Assembly: GCA_019155205.2 (NCBI GenBank)
Contig: JAHNZQ020000004.1
Coordinates: 2,059,582-2,100,133 of the forward strand
DNA length: 40,552 nt
Reading direction: 5' to 3'
Source: Gracilaria vermiculophylla
Taxonomy: Eukaryota > Rhodophyta > Florideophyceae > Gracilariales > Gracilariaceae
In this document: piece after piece, positions 1 to 10,520 of the stretch
How positions within the stretch are numbered: position 1 is the first letter of the stretch
How the letters are laid out: each line of letters begins with the position of its first letter
Program-made: the position numbers and the translations under genes
The notes under the pieces: model-generated
What the model was told of the DNA's origin: nothing
Database searches by the model: none
The model's input: only the letters and a program-made list of their open reading frames with translations

Positions 1-2
1 AA

Positions 3-578
3 AATGTTATTCTTACTGATGAAACAAAGTTCAATTTGGACGGACCAGATTGCTATAAATTTTATTGGCACGATCTTCGTAAAGAATGTCATGAATTTTG
101 TACCAGGCATTCAGGTGGAGGCTCTGTAATGGTTTGGGCAGGCATTTCTAAAAAAGGTTTGACGGAAATTGTCTTTATTGAAACAAACATGAGTGCGGAA
201 AAATATCAAGAAGCTCTATAGAGTTATTTGCTACCGCTTGGTTTATGTTTTCACGAAGAAATTTTCTTTTTTCAACAGGATACTGCGCCTCTACACACTT
301 CATCTTTAATCAAAAATTCGCTACAGGAGTCTGAAGTATCTGTTTTAGAGTTACCGGCGCGCGCACCAGATTTTAACCCAATTGAAAACGTTTGGAGAGT
401 GCTGGCGAGGATGGTTTATGCGCATCGAAGGCATTTTTAGACAGTTTTTGAACTCAAAAACTGTATTAAAAATTGCTGGAAATCTATAACAGTTTCAACT
501 GCGGAAAACTACATCAATGCGATGCCGAAACGCTGCATTAGCGTTATACAGCAAAAAGAATGCAAAATAAACTATTGA
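3..578 (+). pseudogene. Tc1-like DD34E transposase, C-terminal part, inactivated
   Basis: One reading frame runs from the window edge to a TGA at 576-578, broken by TAG at 219-221 and 438-440. The catalytic triad of a DDE/D transposase is visible: Asp in TDETKF (18-20), Asp in FQQDTAPLH, and Glu in FNPIENVWR. Exactly 34 residues separate the second Asp from the Glu, the Tc1 (DD34E) spacing. GGGSVMVWAGIS and APDFNPIENVW are hallmark Tc1 blocks. Such enzymes cut and paste the element at TA sites. The N-terminal paired-like DNA-binding domain is missing because the window starts inside the gene. It is related to the second Tc1 transposase at 37.2 kb (both have WHDLRKE and GGGSVM) but clearly diverged from it. 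Confidence 0.85.
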
Positions 579-610
579 TCGTCGCGCAGTAAAGATTTGT
601 TATTGATGAT

Positions 611-735
611 CATATGTTTTTGAAACGTTTTTTTGACTTTAATCTTTTCTGAAACCTATTTTTGTAGGCGTACAGTATACATTTGTTCGTTTTTTTGAGA
701 TTTCAGAGCATGTCGTATGTTTTTGAAACAGTCTG
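611..735 (+). repeat. Doubled terminal repeat of the first Tc1-like element
   Basis: catatgtttttgaaacg at 611 and cgtatgtttttgaaaca at 714 are two near-copies about 103 bases apart. They probably are the inner and outer transposase-binding repeats of the 3' end. The reverse complement resembles the repeats at the ends of the element at 11.3-13.4 kb. Confidence 0.55.
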
Positions 736-737
736 TA

Positions 738-1724
738 TATGGTTGTCACGAAGTTGACTCCGTGAAAAGTTGAATTTTCACGAGGTTGCGTATCCCGAAA
801 TCGTGCAACAATGTGAACATGCAATTCTTGGAAAATGCTGTCTGACGTGGATACGCCGAAATTGCACGAAGTTGACGGGTGCCCAAAGTCTCTACTGTGC
901 AAAATGTATGAGAAACGTTAACGTGTCGGTATGCTTATTTTGCTCAAGAACAAAAGCACGCTCAGTACATTTTTGTTAAAAAGAATTGCAAAATGTGGGC
1001 TGTATTTTTTTGTCATTTGCAGATTGATTTAAAATGTTTTGCAACTTATATTTCCCTTGGACTACATTCATAGTAGGCGATCATAGATTTTGAAGGATGG
1101 TGTGTGTAAAGATGAGAACCGGTCATGCAAGATTTTGTTTCGTCTAATCAACAAGCAAAAAAGGTTTTTGTGTCCTGTGGAAACCACATTTGCTACAACA
1201 TATTCGAAAAATGATTTTTTTCAACACCTGGGCTGCTTTGCAGTGTATTATTTAGCTATATTTTTTTCCCAGATCTTTTCACAAATCCATTAACATCTGT
1301 GTTGTGGAACTCAATAAACTTTTAAATGTCCAAACTATTAACATTTTCAATATTAATAGCTAGTCAGCTGTTCGCTGCACTAGTTTCATATGGCGCATGA
1401 AATCGCGAGCCACGCTTAGGCCGTTGGCATTCAAAAGCTAAAACAACTGGAACTCGAGCTTAAACACTGCTGAGACAGGCTTTAATTTGTTTCTACATGA
1501 AGTGCATGCCCGTTTTCCGGGTATTTGCGCCCACGGGCTCGTACTGCGAAATGCGCAGGAGGAGATTAAAACGACTTCGTCCTGCGAAAGCGGTCGGCGG
1601 CACACGTCCCACATGTGTGGCCCAGCACCTGGTACAATGCATGGGCTGTGGCCCGAATGATCGGGTGTTTATTTATTTACTTATATATTTAGGATTCTTC
1701 CTATTTTTTTAAGTAGCGCTGCAA
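738..1724. other. No gene recognised
   Basis: AT-rich sequence with short chance frames only. No domain, RNA gene or terminal repeat could be supported here. Confidence 0.5.
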
Positions 1725-1763
1725 TACTGAAGGGCACCGGCATCCCGGTCGCCGCCTTCAGTA
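1725..1763. repeat. Nested hairpin (cruciform-prone inverted repeat)
   Basis: TACTGAAGG (1725-1733) pairs perfectly with CCTTCAGTA (1755-1763), and ACCGG (1736-1740) pairs with CCGGT (1745-1749) inside it. It sits at the left edge of an unassigned block bracketed by two copies of TGCAATAC (1720-1727 and 2251-2258). It may mark one end of a mobile element, but no family can be named. Confidence 0.5.
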
Positions 1764-2279
1764 AAAGGTAACTAAGGTTCCGACTCTGAGCCTTTCGCCT
1801 ACGTCGGTCCTTATCTCTCACGAGGAATATTCCGTAGCGTACGGTTGCTCATCCGCCTTGTTCGCTGAGAACTTGTTCGCTGAGAACGCACATTCTGGGG
1901 TATATTAGCAGTCTCACTGTGTTTGCTCATGTATCAGGATCTTTAGAGCTCGCTGTTGTTTGTCTTATGGTTACCCCTCTTCTTTTCACTGTGGGGGTAT
2001 ATCCTCCAGCTTGTTGATCTCGAGACCCACGCTGCCCCTTTTTTCTTCTCTCTCCTCTAAGAAAGCACCATACATTCAGACACCCACCAAGTGGGGATTC
2101 GTTTTCTTCCTTTCCCGCCAAGTAATGCCGGGCAACCTCTGTTCTACACCCGAAATTGTCGTTTGGTCTCTCGAGAGGGCTCTACTGCCAAATTACCTCT
2201 GTAGAGGGAGATTCGGACGTCTTCGTGTGCTTTTCCCTCGCGCGGGTTATTGCAATACAAGTGGTTTCCAGACTTAGAA
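1728..2279. other. Unassigned block between 8-base direct repeats
   Basis: About 520 bases rich in pyrimidine runs, lying directly against the truncated 3' end of the first gypsy copy. It includes a perfect 15-base tandem duplication (cttgttcgctgagaa at 1857-1871 and 1872-1886). TGCAATAC at both borders could be a target-site duplication. The block is LTR-like in length but lacks clear TG...CA ends. No coding frame looks real. Confidence 0.3.
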
Positions 2280-2289
2280 GGATCACATG

Positions 2290-3087
2290 AACTTGTGCGC
2301 AGCAATAACGGGACTAGACGGGACGCGCGGGGGTATCAGATTGAAAGAAGCGATGCATCGGCAGGTTGTATGCATAAGTGAGTGGGCGCACATACGCGTC
2401 CAAATCCCTCTGCTGATCCGCGACGTAGTGTTTCAACCTTGAGGCGATGGTTTTTTTAAACATCTTCACCCGTCCATCTGTCTGAGGGTAGTATTCAGTT
2501 GTAATTAATTGCTTAGTCCCCAGCATTCCTGAGATGACATTGAATAGCTTCCCCGCAAACCGGGGTCCGTTGTACGTAAGGTTGTACACCGGGACTGCAT
2601 ATAAGTAAACCCAATTCTCCAAAAAGGTCTCGGCAATTACTACTGCCATGGTGCATCTGAGATAAATGGCGCGCGTGAGCTTTGAGAACCGATCGGTGAT
2701 CACGGGGATAAATCAGTATCCTTTCTCCGACTTGGAAAGAAGGCCAAAATATCCATGGCCACAAACTCCCAAAGAACCTGAAGGCCGGAACAGGATGAAA
2801 GGCGTCCGGTGTTTTCTGGTATTTTACTAAGCAGCGGCGCATGAGTGAAAATCCGCCACCATTTCGAAAGCTTCATTACCCATTTGCGGTCAATAGAAAT
2901 CTCTCCTCACGGTAAAACATATGAGCGATTCACCGGGGTGCACTGCAAGGCGAAGATAGTGCGAAAGATACAGCACGCTCGCTCGTTGGCTCGAAGGGGC
3001 TTCCTTTTGGAGAGTACCGTCCAAGGGAGCGCGCCGTACAAGTACGGCGTCGCAGTCAACATCAAATGCCGATTTTAGACTCTGCAC
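2290..3087 (-). pseudogene. Integrase of gypsy copy 1, truncated
   Basis: The integrase joins element cDNA to the host chromosome. LYLSHYLRLAVHPGE at the start of the segment from 3087 is part of the HHCC zinc-binding domain. The core appears from 2703 onward (RFSKLTRAIYLR, LGTKQLITTEYYPQTDGR). The second acidic residue of the DDE core (normally SDNG) reads TYNG. A 14-base deletion relative to copy 2 lies near 2350, and homology ends near 2290. Confidence 0.8.
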
Positions 3088-3299
3088 AGTGGCGACGCAC
3101 CCCTTGCAGTACGTATCGGTGCTCTGATCCTCTACGAATTTCGCAATGGGGATGGGGAGAACTTTTTTCTCTTTCTAGACGAGGGCCATGATCTCGGAGA
3201 GTCCATTAAACCTGCCTCCATGGTCACAATGTTCCACTAATTCTCCTTCAGACCCTCCGTTCCTGACGGCACTATAGATGACATGACACGGAATAGTGT

Positions 3300-4598
3300 T
3301 CTCCAGAGGTGTTTTATCTTCGACCTTTGTAAAGATTCGTGACGGCGCGTCCGATGCTTGTTGTTTTTTGCCAGGGCGGTGAACGATGTCATACTCGTGC
3401 TCGAGTAGGCGCAGTTTCCACTTCTATAAGCAGCCGGAAGCGTCCGTCAAGGATATTATCGCCTTTAATGGTGTGTGGTCTGTCCTCACGGATAAACGCA
3501 CGCTCTCTAGATATGGGCGTATAAGCAAGGCCATCCGTACAAGGGCGAGAGGCTCGCGCTGTGGGGTGGATTAATTCCGCTCCGTCGGTGAAAGGCTGCG
3601 ACTCCATTATCCTATAGAATGAAGTCTACCTTCAGGTTATTTCTGTAGGCGGGCAAATCCAACCTGATATTTATAGGCGTCTGTGTCTGGCACCATTCGG
3701 ATACTCCGCTTCGAGAAAACCAAGATCGGTCGCTCTATTAGTTTTATCTTCAATGTGTTAAAGGCTTCGAACTCCTCATAAGTCAAGGGGCCCGATTGCT
3801 TCGATCTGTTTTTCTTTAGGATGCGATTCTGTGGCCCCGCAATACGGAAGAAATCGGAACGAACCTCAAAGAGACATTACAAAAACCCAGAAAAGAACGA
3901 AGCTCCGTCTGTTTTGTGAGAGATTGAGTTTCTTCGATGACGTTTTGAGTCTTTTTGGAAACTTGTATACGGCTCGGGAGCACAACGTGCCCCAAGTACT
4001 CTATCGAGGACTTTAAAAGAAGCACTTCTCCAGTATTAAGGTGAGTCCAGCATCCTCAAGGAGTTGGAGGACGTGCTTAACGTGCATAAAATACTCCTCC
4101 ACACTGCGGAAGTATATGATGACATTGCAAATATACAGCAGAGCGTATTGCCACTTCTTCTCAGTCAATATTATGTCCACCGCTCTTTGGAACGTAGCGG
4201 ATGCATTACGCAATCCAACGGCATCCATACAAATCTGAAAACTCCACAGTGAGAGGTGAACGTTGCCTTATTCTTATCAGATTCATCCACCACAATCTAC
4301 AAGTAGCTGATGTTGGCATCCAGTCTGGAGAAAACGGACGTATCACCTAAGGAGTCAATACAACCATCCATGAGAGGTATCGGGTACGAATCGCGTACCG
4401 ACACCTCGTTGAAGTGTCTATCGTCAATTTTAAAACCCTCAAGGAGCCATGTTTCTCTTTCGTTAACACTACCGGGTAGGTCCTTTTGGAACTGGAGAGC
4501 TCAAAAACGTCTTTATCTAACATCCGCCGGACCTCATCGCGCTCGAACTCTCGCGCATGAGGCCCGGCTCTACTCTGATGGTGTACCGGTTTTGCCAC
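3300..4598 (-). pseudogene. Reverse transcriptase / RNase H of gypsy copy 1
   Basis: RT copies element RNA into DNA. Visible blocks: PHAREFERDEVRRMLDKDV, NASATFQRAVDIILTEKKWQ (family consensus GLKNAPATFQRA), ALLYICNVIIYF where the catalytic YxDD box should be, and LRSFLGFCNVSLRFVP. The catalytic pair reads CN instead of DD, so the enzyme is dead by sequence. Weak RNase H remnants follow down to about 3300. Frames change at least twice. Confidence 0.8.
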
Positions 4599-4652
4599 AG
4601 GTGTGAGCCGGATCTGGTGCTTGGAAAGGCTTACCTGACCAAAGCGACCAAA

Positions 4653-5632
4653 CTACATGCCCTCAGAGACGGATTGCATCACCACTATCCTGCGGCGATA
4701 CTCTTGGAACTCTTCGCCAATTTTAAGCTTCTCCTGCAAAGTGGGAGGCTTCTCTTCCTCTGGAGTCGTCGATGAAGCTTCGGTTTCTATGGTGGCGGTT
4801 GCATCGTGTTCATCGATGTCTTTCATATGAGAAAGATGAGCCAGTCCTGCAGGGGCGGGTAGTTCCAATCCGACCACAGATCCTTTTTGAAGCCGTGAGG
4901 GCGACTACTTCACGTTAGCAAGAACGGCCCTGAAGAGAATAGTCGGCACTATTTCCATAACGACATTCGCCATCATGGAGTCTTGCTTAGTCGTCAGATG
5001 TGGACTCTCTTGTGAGAATGAAAGGCCGGATGCAGAGATCTGGAGCCAAACTTCGGCCTGACTTCTTGCTGGTATTTCGATACTCTTCACCACCCGAAGC
5101 TTATTCGGCTGCGTCTCTTTTGGAAGATTACCCACTTCACGCGCATTGGCATCCGGTCTCAGAGATGCGGACACGATATCTACAGGAGCTTCATCGTGAA
5201 ATGTCACCTTCGACAGGCGTGGGTATATTGCACGTTCACACCGATCCACAAAGGAAGCGCCCAATATGCACTATGCAGCCATGTTGGTCGCCACCAGGAA
5301 CCACACCTTCACCTGTAAGGAGCCCAACCGGAGATACAAAGTAATGCTCCGAGGATGTACAATGCTCGATGCGACGCGTCTCTCACCGTAGGGAGCTTAC
5401 CAGTCCCCAAGGAGCCGAGAGCAAGCCCTGAGAGCACGTCAGCGCGCAATAGATTTGGACCAGCACCGGTGTCGAAAATAACGAGCAACGTTATGGAGGC
5501 GAGTGAGGAACATCGTATAGAAGCAAACAACCTAAAATTTTCACAACGAATCGTGCAGACAGAGTCCTCAGAGGTATTGAAAGGCCCCAAATGGATTGGG
5601 CGGTCCGCAAATTCTGCGTCGACTATGCTCAC
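4653..5632 (-). pseudogene. Aspartic protease region of gypsy copy 1 pol
   Basis: Retroviral-type aspartic protease that would process the Gag-Pol polyprotein. IFDTGAGPNLLRADVL contains the intact DTGAG active-site loop, about residue 54 of the frame starting at 5632. The next segments (from 5264 and 4877) match copy 2's linker, for example VDIVSASLRPDANAREVG versus VDIVSVSPGPDANARHVG. The region is split by stops and shifts. In the complete element it precedes the RT in the same polyprotein. Confidence 0.75.
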
Positions 5633-5703
5633 GGCTTTTCCCCCTTTCCTAGAGGCGACCTTCTTTGGGCCAAAGATCGATGAGTAGGAGCCACGCGAAG
5701 TCT

Positions 5704-7451
5704 CTATGCGTGACCCGGAGGGTATTCCTGGTTGGATGAGGTCTGAGGTCTAGTGGGGGACGGCTGCTGCGGTTGCACATCAGGATGCGATGCGTTCCCC
5801 TGAAATGCAAGCGGCTCGGGTACTGGCCCGTGCACTGGAGGCGCAGGTACTAGTGAGACAGGCTGCACTCCAACTAGAACGTGGTAACCGTTGTTTCTTT
5901 TAGGAGAACGAATATCCTGACACGGGTTGCGATATCTTCCGCCCTCCGTAGGTGTGTCCTTAAGGTGCTGGAAATTCTTTTCCCATTCCCGCATGATAGT
6001 GCCTTTCATTTCCGGGGTGAGAGTAGTACAGTGTATTGATTCTCGAGACATGCTTATTCGGCGAGGCGGTGGGTGGCCCCGAGAGTTTGTAAATCGGACA
6101 GTCTTGAAGGATCCTGCCGAAGCCTACGAGGTGGGGGACGAGGACGACCTCGTCCTAGACGGTGCCTCCTAGAATGAGGTGTATGTGAGGTCAAGGACAT
6201 CTTGCTCTTCATTGCGCGTGAGCTCGTCAACCTCCTCTGAGGTGCTGGAATCCATAGTCAGGGCGGATGACCAACGGCTCCTTAAGGCCCTGACGTTGTC
6301 CGAGAGTGGGGCGTGGTTGCGGCGAGCGGCACAGTAGATGTTCTCATACGATTCCGCAAAACGTGCTAGCTCCGTAAGGATGGTCTTCGAGTTTGTCATC
6401 AGGTGATTATGCACCCGCACGCGGATCAATGGCATGCGTCCCTCGGCAAACAACACCTTCACCCGCCGTTCGGAGTACATATTTATGCATAGTAAAGCCT
6501 ATATCCTCAACTTCTGTGAGAGCTCCGTTTAGGTCATTCCCGTATTCTGCCTGTAAGAGATGCCTCAGATTCAGCATCGGCTACTACTTCATCCATTGCG
6601 CATCTTTTAAAGAGAAAATTCACCACCTTGGGGTACATCGTGAAGATCTCCGTCCAAGGATCATCCAGAATAATGCTCTCTTTCGTGAAATGTGGCTGCA
6701 CCAGTGAGTGCCTTTGGCCTGTGAGGTGGAACTGAAAGCATCAGACAGCGTCACATTCATAGATACCATTGTTATTACACGTCGAACAAAAGCGTGTTAG
6801 AAAAACCAACACCGAGATGGGGTCATTACCTCAGAATGAGTGCTTCTTCATCTCCCCAGACTGAGTGTTTCGTCATCTCCTCAGAATGAGTGCTTCTTCA
6901 TCTCCTCAGAATGAGTGCTTTTTCATCTCCTCAGAATGAGTGCTTCTTCATCTGAATATCCATCCGGCGCTGGATCTTTGTAAGTCGTTTAGCGACCGAT
7001 GAGTCGTAAAAATTAGAGCGATCAATCAAACGGTAGGTGTTATAATCCATGACTCTGGCGAGGACGTCGTTAAGCGAGACGATCTCCTTGACCCTTCTGC
7101 TTTTCTCGTTAGGAATCATACTTTCCTCCGAACTGTAGCTGTTAACGGATTCCGCATCTGAGCTTCTCTCCGAATCGGTATCTTGCTTTCTGCTATTTTC
7201 CATCTGTTTCTTTCCGCGTCTTTCTTATAGGTGGTCTGGGTGCCAGACGATATCCCCGCTATCGCGATTTACCTACGAAGTATCCTGTCCTTCTCTCCTT
7301 GAGTGGACAGGATTCCGAAGGAGACTTTCATGGTCCTCCAGTCCGACGGCCATTCCCTGAGGAGCGCTGCTCGTGCTGCTAATACCATCGGAGTGGTTTT
7401 TTTGAGAGTTATGCAAGGGGGCTTCCATTAAGGGTTGCGAGGAGTCCATAT
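5704..7451 (-). pseudogene. Gag pseudogene of gypsy copy 1
   Basis: The structural capsid polyprotein of the element. The frame starts at an ATG near 7451 (MDSSQPLMEAPL, matching MDPSERPVEPPL in copy 2). It continues through an acidic/basic serine-rich stretch (DTDSERSSDAESVNSYSSEES) and a capsid segment, and ends in a proline/glutamine-rich tail. A degraded zinc-knuckle-like block (PCQDIRSPKRNNGYH) lies at about 5925-5965 with most Cys/His lost. Relative to copy 2, a ~640-base stretch between LRNP and RREGQD is absent. A 25-base repeat expansion at 6829-6953 and several stops break the frame. Confidence 0.75.
6829..6953 (-). repeat. Five-copy 25-base tandem repeat inside gag
   Basis: Five head-to-tail units of cctcagaatgagtgcttctt+catct (25 bases): three identical, the second with several changes, the fourth with one. 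Copy 2 has a single corresponding unit near 20680. Because 25 is not a multiple of three, each added unit changes the reading frame of gag. Confidence 0.95.
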
Positions 7452-7585
7452 AGGTGTAGCTCGAGGGTGATTTACCTCCACTTCCGAATCAACATAAAGA
7501 AGATTTTCACTGTTGGGTTCTAATCAGTTCCACCCAGCCACTATTGTTCTGTCGTGACTCTTGTGATTCCTTTCGGATACTGGTT

Positions 7586-7603
7586 TTCTCATTCGGAAGA
7601 CCA
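7586..7603 (-). other. Primer-binding site of gypsy copy 1
   Basis: Two bases inside the LTR end the minus strand reads TGGTCTTCCGAATGAGAA. It begins with TGG, as expected for pairing with a tRNA CCA 3' end. It corresponds base for base, with a few changes, to TGGGCTCCCGACTGAGAA in copy 2. Which tRNA primes cannot be decided here. Confidence 0.65.
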
Positions 7604-7605
7604 GT

Positions 7606-8166
7606 TGTGGTATCGTTAGTTCTCCTTCAGAGGTTATAGCGCACAATGTCCGCCAGGAGTATTTGATGACCCCAAAAGCGCGAGTTCCTAAAAGTGGTCT
7701 CCGGTAATCACGGTTACGTGCCGGAGGAATTCTGAAAGGGGGTCTGCAAGCAAAAAGCGGAGAAGGGGGTTCACTGGGTGGAGAATGCTCCTACAGGCGC
7801 CGTCATGAGGCGACCTGGGTATCAGTGGCTTAGTAACCTGAGGGCGTTAGACAACAGTTCCCAACCAAAAAAATAGAAGAAGACTCAAGGATACTTGGTT
7901 CACTTCCCCGAGAGGTATAACTCACTCTGCAGATTAAGTATGGTGCCGAGAGCCCCCCTCGACAGGTCTCACTACTGCACACTATTCTTCTTACCTATAT
8001 TAATTAGCGAAATTAAATCTAAATTCTGCAGTTCCTCAGGAATGCTTTAGCACACATGGGCCGAATAATGCACCACGTGGCTCAGTTAATGAAATACGAA
8101 CCCTCCTAAGGAATGTCCCGTCGTAAAGCCACAAGACATTATCACCTTACGATCCAATGTAGTACA
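7606..8166 (-). repeat. 5' LTR of gypsy copy 1
   Basis: About 561 bases. In reverse complement it starts TGTACTACATTGGATC and ends at ...ACA, matching the TGT...ACA ends of three other LTRs in the window (9785-10338, 18847-19398, 28775-29327). The shared block GAGCCACGTGG and the segment around the gttaatctgc-like motif align throughout. The outer flank is aaagg, but the other side of the element is lost, so no target duplication can be checked. Confidence 0.9.
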
Positions 8167-8323
8167 AAAGGTGCTTTCAATGAGTCTTTGTCATCTCTTC
8201 GTCCCGACGTTTCACGAAATACCCGGTTGGACCACGGACCTTGCAGCAAATTCTCTACTGGGCCTCTTGCTTGGCTCTCAAAAAGAGAAATACAAAAGTG
8301 CCTGCCTGAAGGGAGATGGTAGG

Positions 8324-9232
8324 TCACATGTCGACTTGCCTATCCCCTGTTTTCTGCGATGGCGTAATCAACTGCCGCTGCTTATGTGCCAAACGAGCCA
8401 AGAAGAAGTCCCCATTTTCCGTAGTCCAAGGTTTTTGTTGAACAGGTCGTGAAACTCCGGTCTCCTGGGCGATCGCCTTTTGAGTAGAGAGTCGCCGAAT
8501 CGAAGGCAGAATAGCAATTTCACCTCTTATATTTCCTGTATTCGTGGCATCAGCAATTTGTATCCCAGGAACAGTGGCGATCACCACAGTACTATAGGAA
8601 GGGAACAAGTGGTCATGTACTGTAGATGACTTTGGAGAAGTAGTAGTTCACGGGTTCACTGGTGTTCCGTGTGTAGGGGTCTGAGGTCGGAAGATAATCA
8701 TCGTATCTTGAGATCCTCTAAACAGAGATGAAGATCGCGCTTGTGCAATGTCCGCCACGCCTTTCTTGCGAGGGAAAACCATCTTGCTGGACAAAGGTAT
8801 CAGATTTCTTGTGCCATCGCATGTATTATCGTCGATCGACGCATTTTTATTCTGGGTCTGCACTTTCGAAGGGTCCTCGTTCAACTATTCTGGATTTCCA
8901 TCATGTGTTTCGGAGCCATGGCGAGTAGCAACGTCGATTGCCACATTCGCAAGTTGGGTTTCTAAGTTGGAATGATCTTTGTTCGGCGGCGGAGGACCAG
9001 AAGCAGCGTTGTTCGTCGTCATATCCCGGGTATAGCTAGGTACAGTTTAGTCGCTTTGATCAACCATCGGTGGGATTGTGAGCAAGACTGGTGGTGCAGT
9101 AGGGTTGGAGTATATATACGGCATGGAACGAATGCGATGTTGATGTGGAGCAGATTGGTTGTAGTAGAAGGCGGTAATGTTAATGTTCGTTGTGGTAGAG
9201 GATGGTAATGTTGGTTGCAGCACAAAAAACAA
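8324..9232 (-). pseudogene. Low-complexity protein pseudogene, family unknown
   Basis: One minus-strand frame stays coherent for about 300 codons, with stops at about 9047, 8885-8887 and 8648. The sequence is rich in Pro, Thr, Ser and Asn (APPVLLTIPP, ASGPPPPNKDHSNLETQLAN), typical of a disordered protein. An ATG at 9020-9022 could be the original start, because the upstream part is the most repetitive. It lies between the gypsy 5' LTR and the solo LTR on the same strand. I do not recognise a domain. It could be a gag-like protein of another element or a broken host gene. Confidence 0.4.
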
Positions 9233-9631
9233 ACTGCTTTAGTACGCACTGCAGAAGCTGATCAGGAAATGTGCTCACCAGAGATGTGGATTTTTGTGAT
9301 ACAGTTGACATAGCCGCAAATCGACTGAGTGATTCTCGCCAAAATATTGTCTCGTTACCGGCGGCAAATCAAAGCTCGTTCTCGTCATATTTGCAATCGC
9401 CTTTTCATGTTACAATGCACATAAGCATTGCTCCACCGGGGCTGCCGCACTCCCGCATTTTGCCATCGCCAAGCATACCAAACCGAAGCTTCGCTGTGTT
9501 CGTCCCCGAATGCGCACGCTGAGACGCCGCGTACCCAAATACCCTGCACACATTACACACTCCGTACAAAGCAACCCACATTTGTTACTGCCTCTACGCA
9601 TGCCTTATTCTTAATATTCATACGAAAGCAG
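9233..9631. other. No gene recognised
   Basis: Between the low-complexity pseudogene and the frame disrupted by the solo LTR. Frames on both strands are short and lack recognisable motifs. Confidence 0.4.
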
Positions 9632-10520
9632 CTACGGGCGGTCACTATCTGTCTCCCATCCATCAAAAATATACGTTTTCGGCTTTGTCTTTGTTTTTAT
9701 TCCGCCGCATTGCAGCTGCTTGCCGAACAAATTTTCCCGTTGCAAATTTTGCGTCGCCTTCCTTATCCATGTTTTGTTCGCCACAGTGGTACTGTCAGTT
9801 CTCCTTTCGGGGTAGTAGAGCACAACGTCCGTTAGGAGTTTTTAATGACTCCAAAGGTGTGTGTTCCTAAAAAAGGTCTCCGGTATCCGCCGTTGCAAGC
9901 CGAGGGAGTTCTTAAAGGGGATCCGCAAACACCAAGCGGAGGGGGAGGTTCACTGGGCGGGTAATGCTCCTACAGGAGCTGCTATGATGCGACCTGGGGA
10001 TCGGCGGCTGAGAAATCTAAGGATGATCGACGTGAGACTCCAACCGGAAAAGTAGATGAAGACTCAAGGGGGCTTGTCTTAACTTCTTCAGAAAAGGAGC
10101 TCAACCGGCAGATTAAGTATCAAGCCGGGAGACCGCCTCGGCAGGTCTCTCTACTGTAGCAATTACTTGCATGAATTATGATAAAAAAATATAACTTCTA
10201 CCGTCTCTGAAGGATACTGTAGCGCACGCGAGCGAAATTATTCACCACGTGGCTCAGCTTATAAAACACGAGCCCTCCTTAGGAATATGACGCCATAAAG
10301 CCACACAACCATATTTTCTTAGGAGCCACTGTACTACAGCTACTTTATGCTGCCTTTCCATTAAGCAGTTTGTATAGACACTGCCTCTTCGTGTTGTTCT
10401 TCGCGTCGTTTTTGACGTCACTACGGCCAACGAGGTGCTCCACACAACCGCAGCATTGCACTGCAGCATGTAGAGCTTTGAGCTATTTTTTTTTATTTCA
10501 GGACGAGCGCTCAACGACAA
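9632..10520 (-). pseudogene. Open frame split by the solo LTR, function unknown
   Basis: If the solo LTR and one copy of the 5-base duplication are ignored, the minus-strand frame before the insertion (ending NCLMERQHKV) continues without a shift into the frame after it (NKTWIRKATQNLQRENLFGK), about 109 codons to a TAG near 9632. The C-terminus is lysine-rich (IKTKTKPKTYIFDGWETD). I recognise no domain. Frame continuity could be chance at this length. It is most useful as support for the target duplication. Confidence 0.35.
9785..10338 (-). mobile_element. Solo LTR of the gypsy family
   Basis: About 554 bases aligning end to end with the other three LTRs. In reverse complement it starts TGTAGTACAGTGGCTCCTAAG and ends near GACAGTACCAC. 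The flanks are gccac (9780-9784) and gctac (10339-10343), a five-base target duplication with one mismatch. No internal sequence is attached. This is the product expected from recombination between the two LTRs of one inserted element. Confidence 0.85.

Larger units (their letters stand above)
1..735 (+). mobile_element. Tc1-like DNA transposon, 5' end beyond the window
   Basis: The 3' portion of a Tc1/mariner-superfamily transposon. It carries the C-terminal part of a transposase, then a 3' terminal region with two copies of a motif reading tatgtttttgaaac, near 611 and 714. The outer copy ends at about 735 and is followed by TA, the usual Tc1 target dinucleotide. Paired repeats about 100 bases apart inside a terminal repeat are the IR/DR arrangement known from Tc1-like elements such as Sleeping Beauty. 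The 5' end lies outside the window, so the other terminal repeat cannot be checked. The transposase frame has internal stops, so the copy is dead. Confidence 0.75.
2290..8166 (-). mobile_element. Ty3/gypsy retrotransposon copy 1, truncated at its 3' end
   Basis: Reading on the minus strand, the order is 5' LTR (8166-7606), primer-binding site, gag, aspartic protease, reverse transcriptase, RNase H and integrase. Homology to copy 2 stops just after the integrase core, near 2290. Everything downstream in copy 2 (chromodomain, antisense frame, 3' LTR) is absent, replaced by unrelated sequence. It shares its LTR family and protein sequence with the plus-strand copy at 18.8-29.3 kb, with many differences. 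All frames are broken by stops and shifts, so it cannot move by itself. Confidence 0.9.

Noticed and set aside
2314..2703. Functional integrase in gypsy copy 1
   Set aside because: The second catalytic acidic residue is Tyr, the C-terminus is deleted, and the upstream frame is shifted.
6829..6953. CRISPR-like array
   Set aside because: Units are directly adjacent with no spacers and belong to a retrotransposon gag, so this is a minisatellite.
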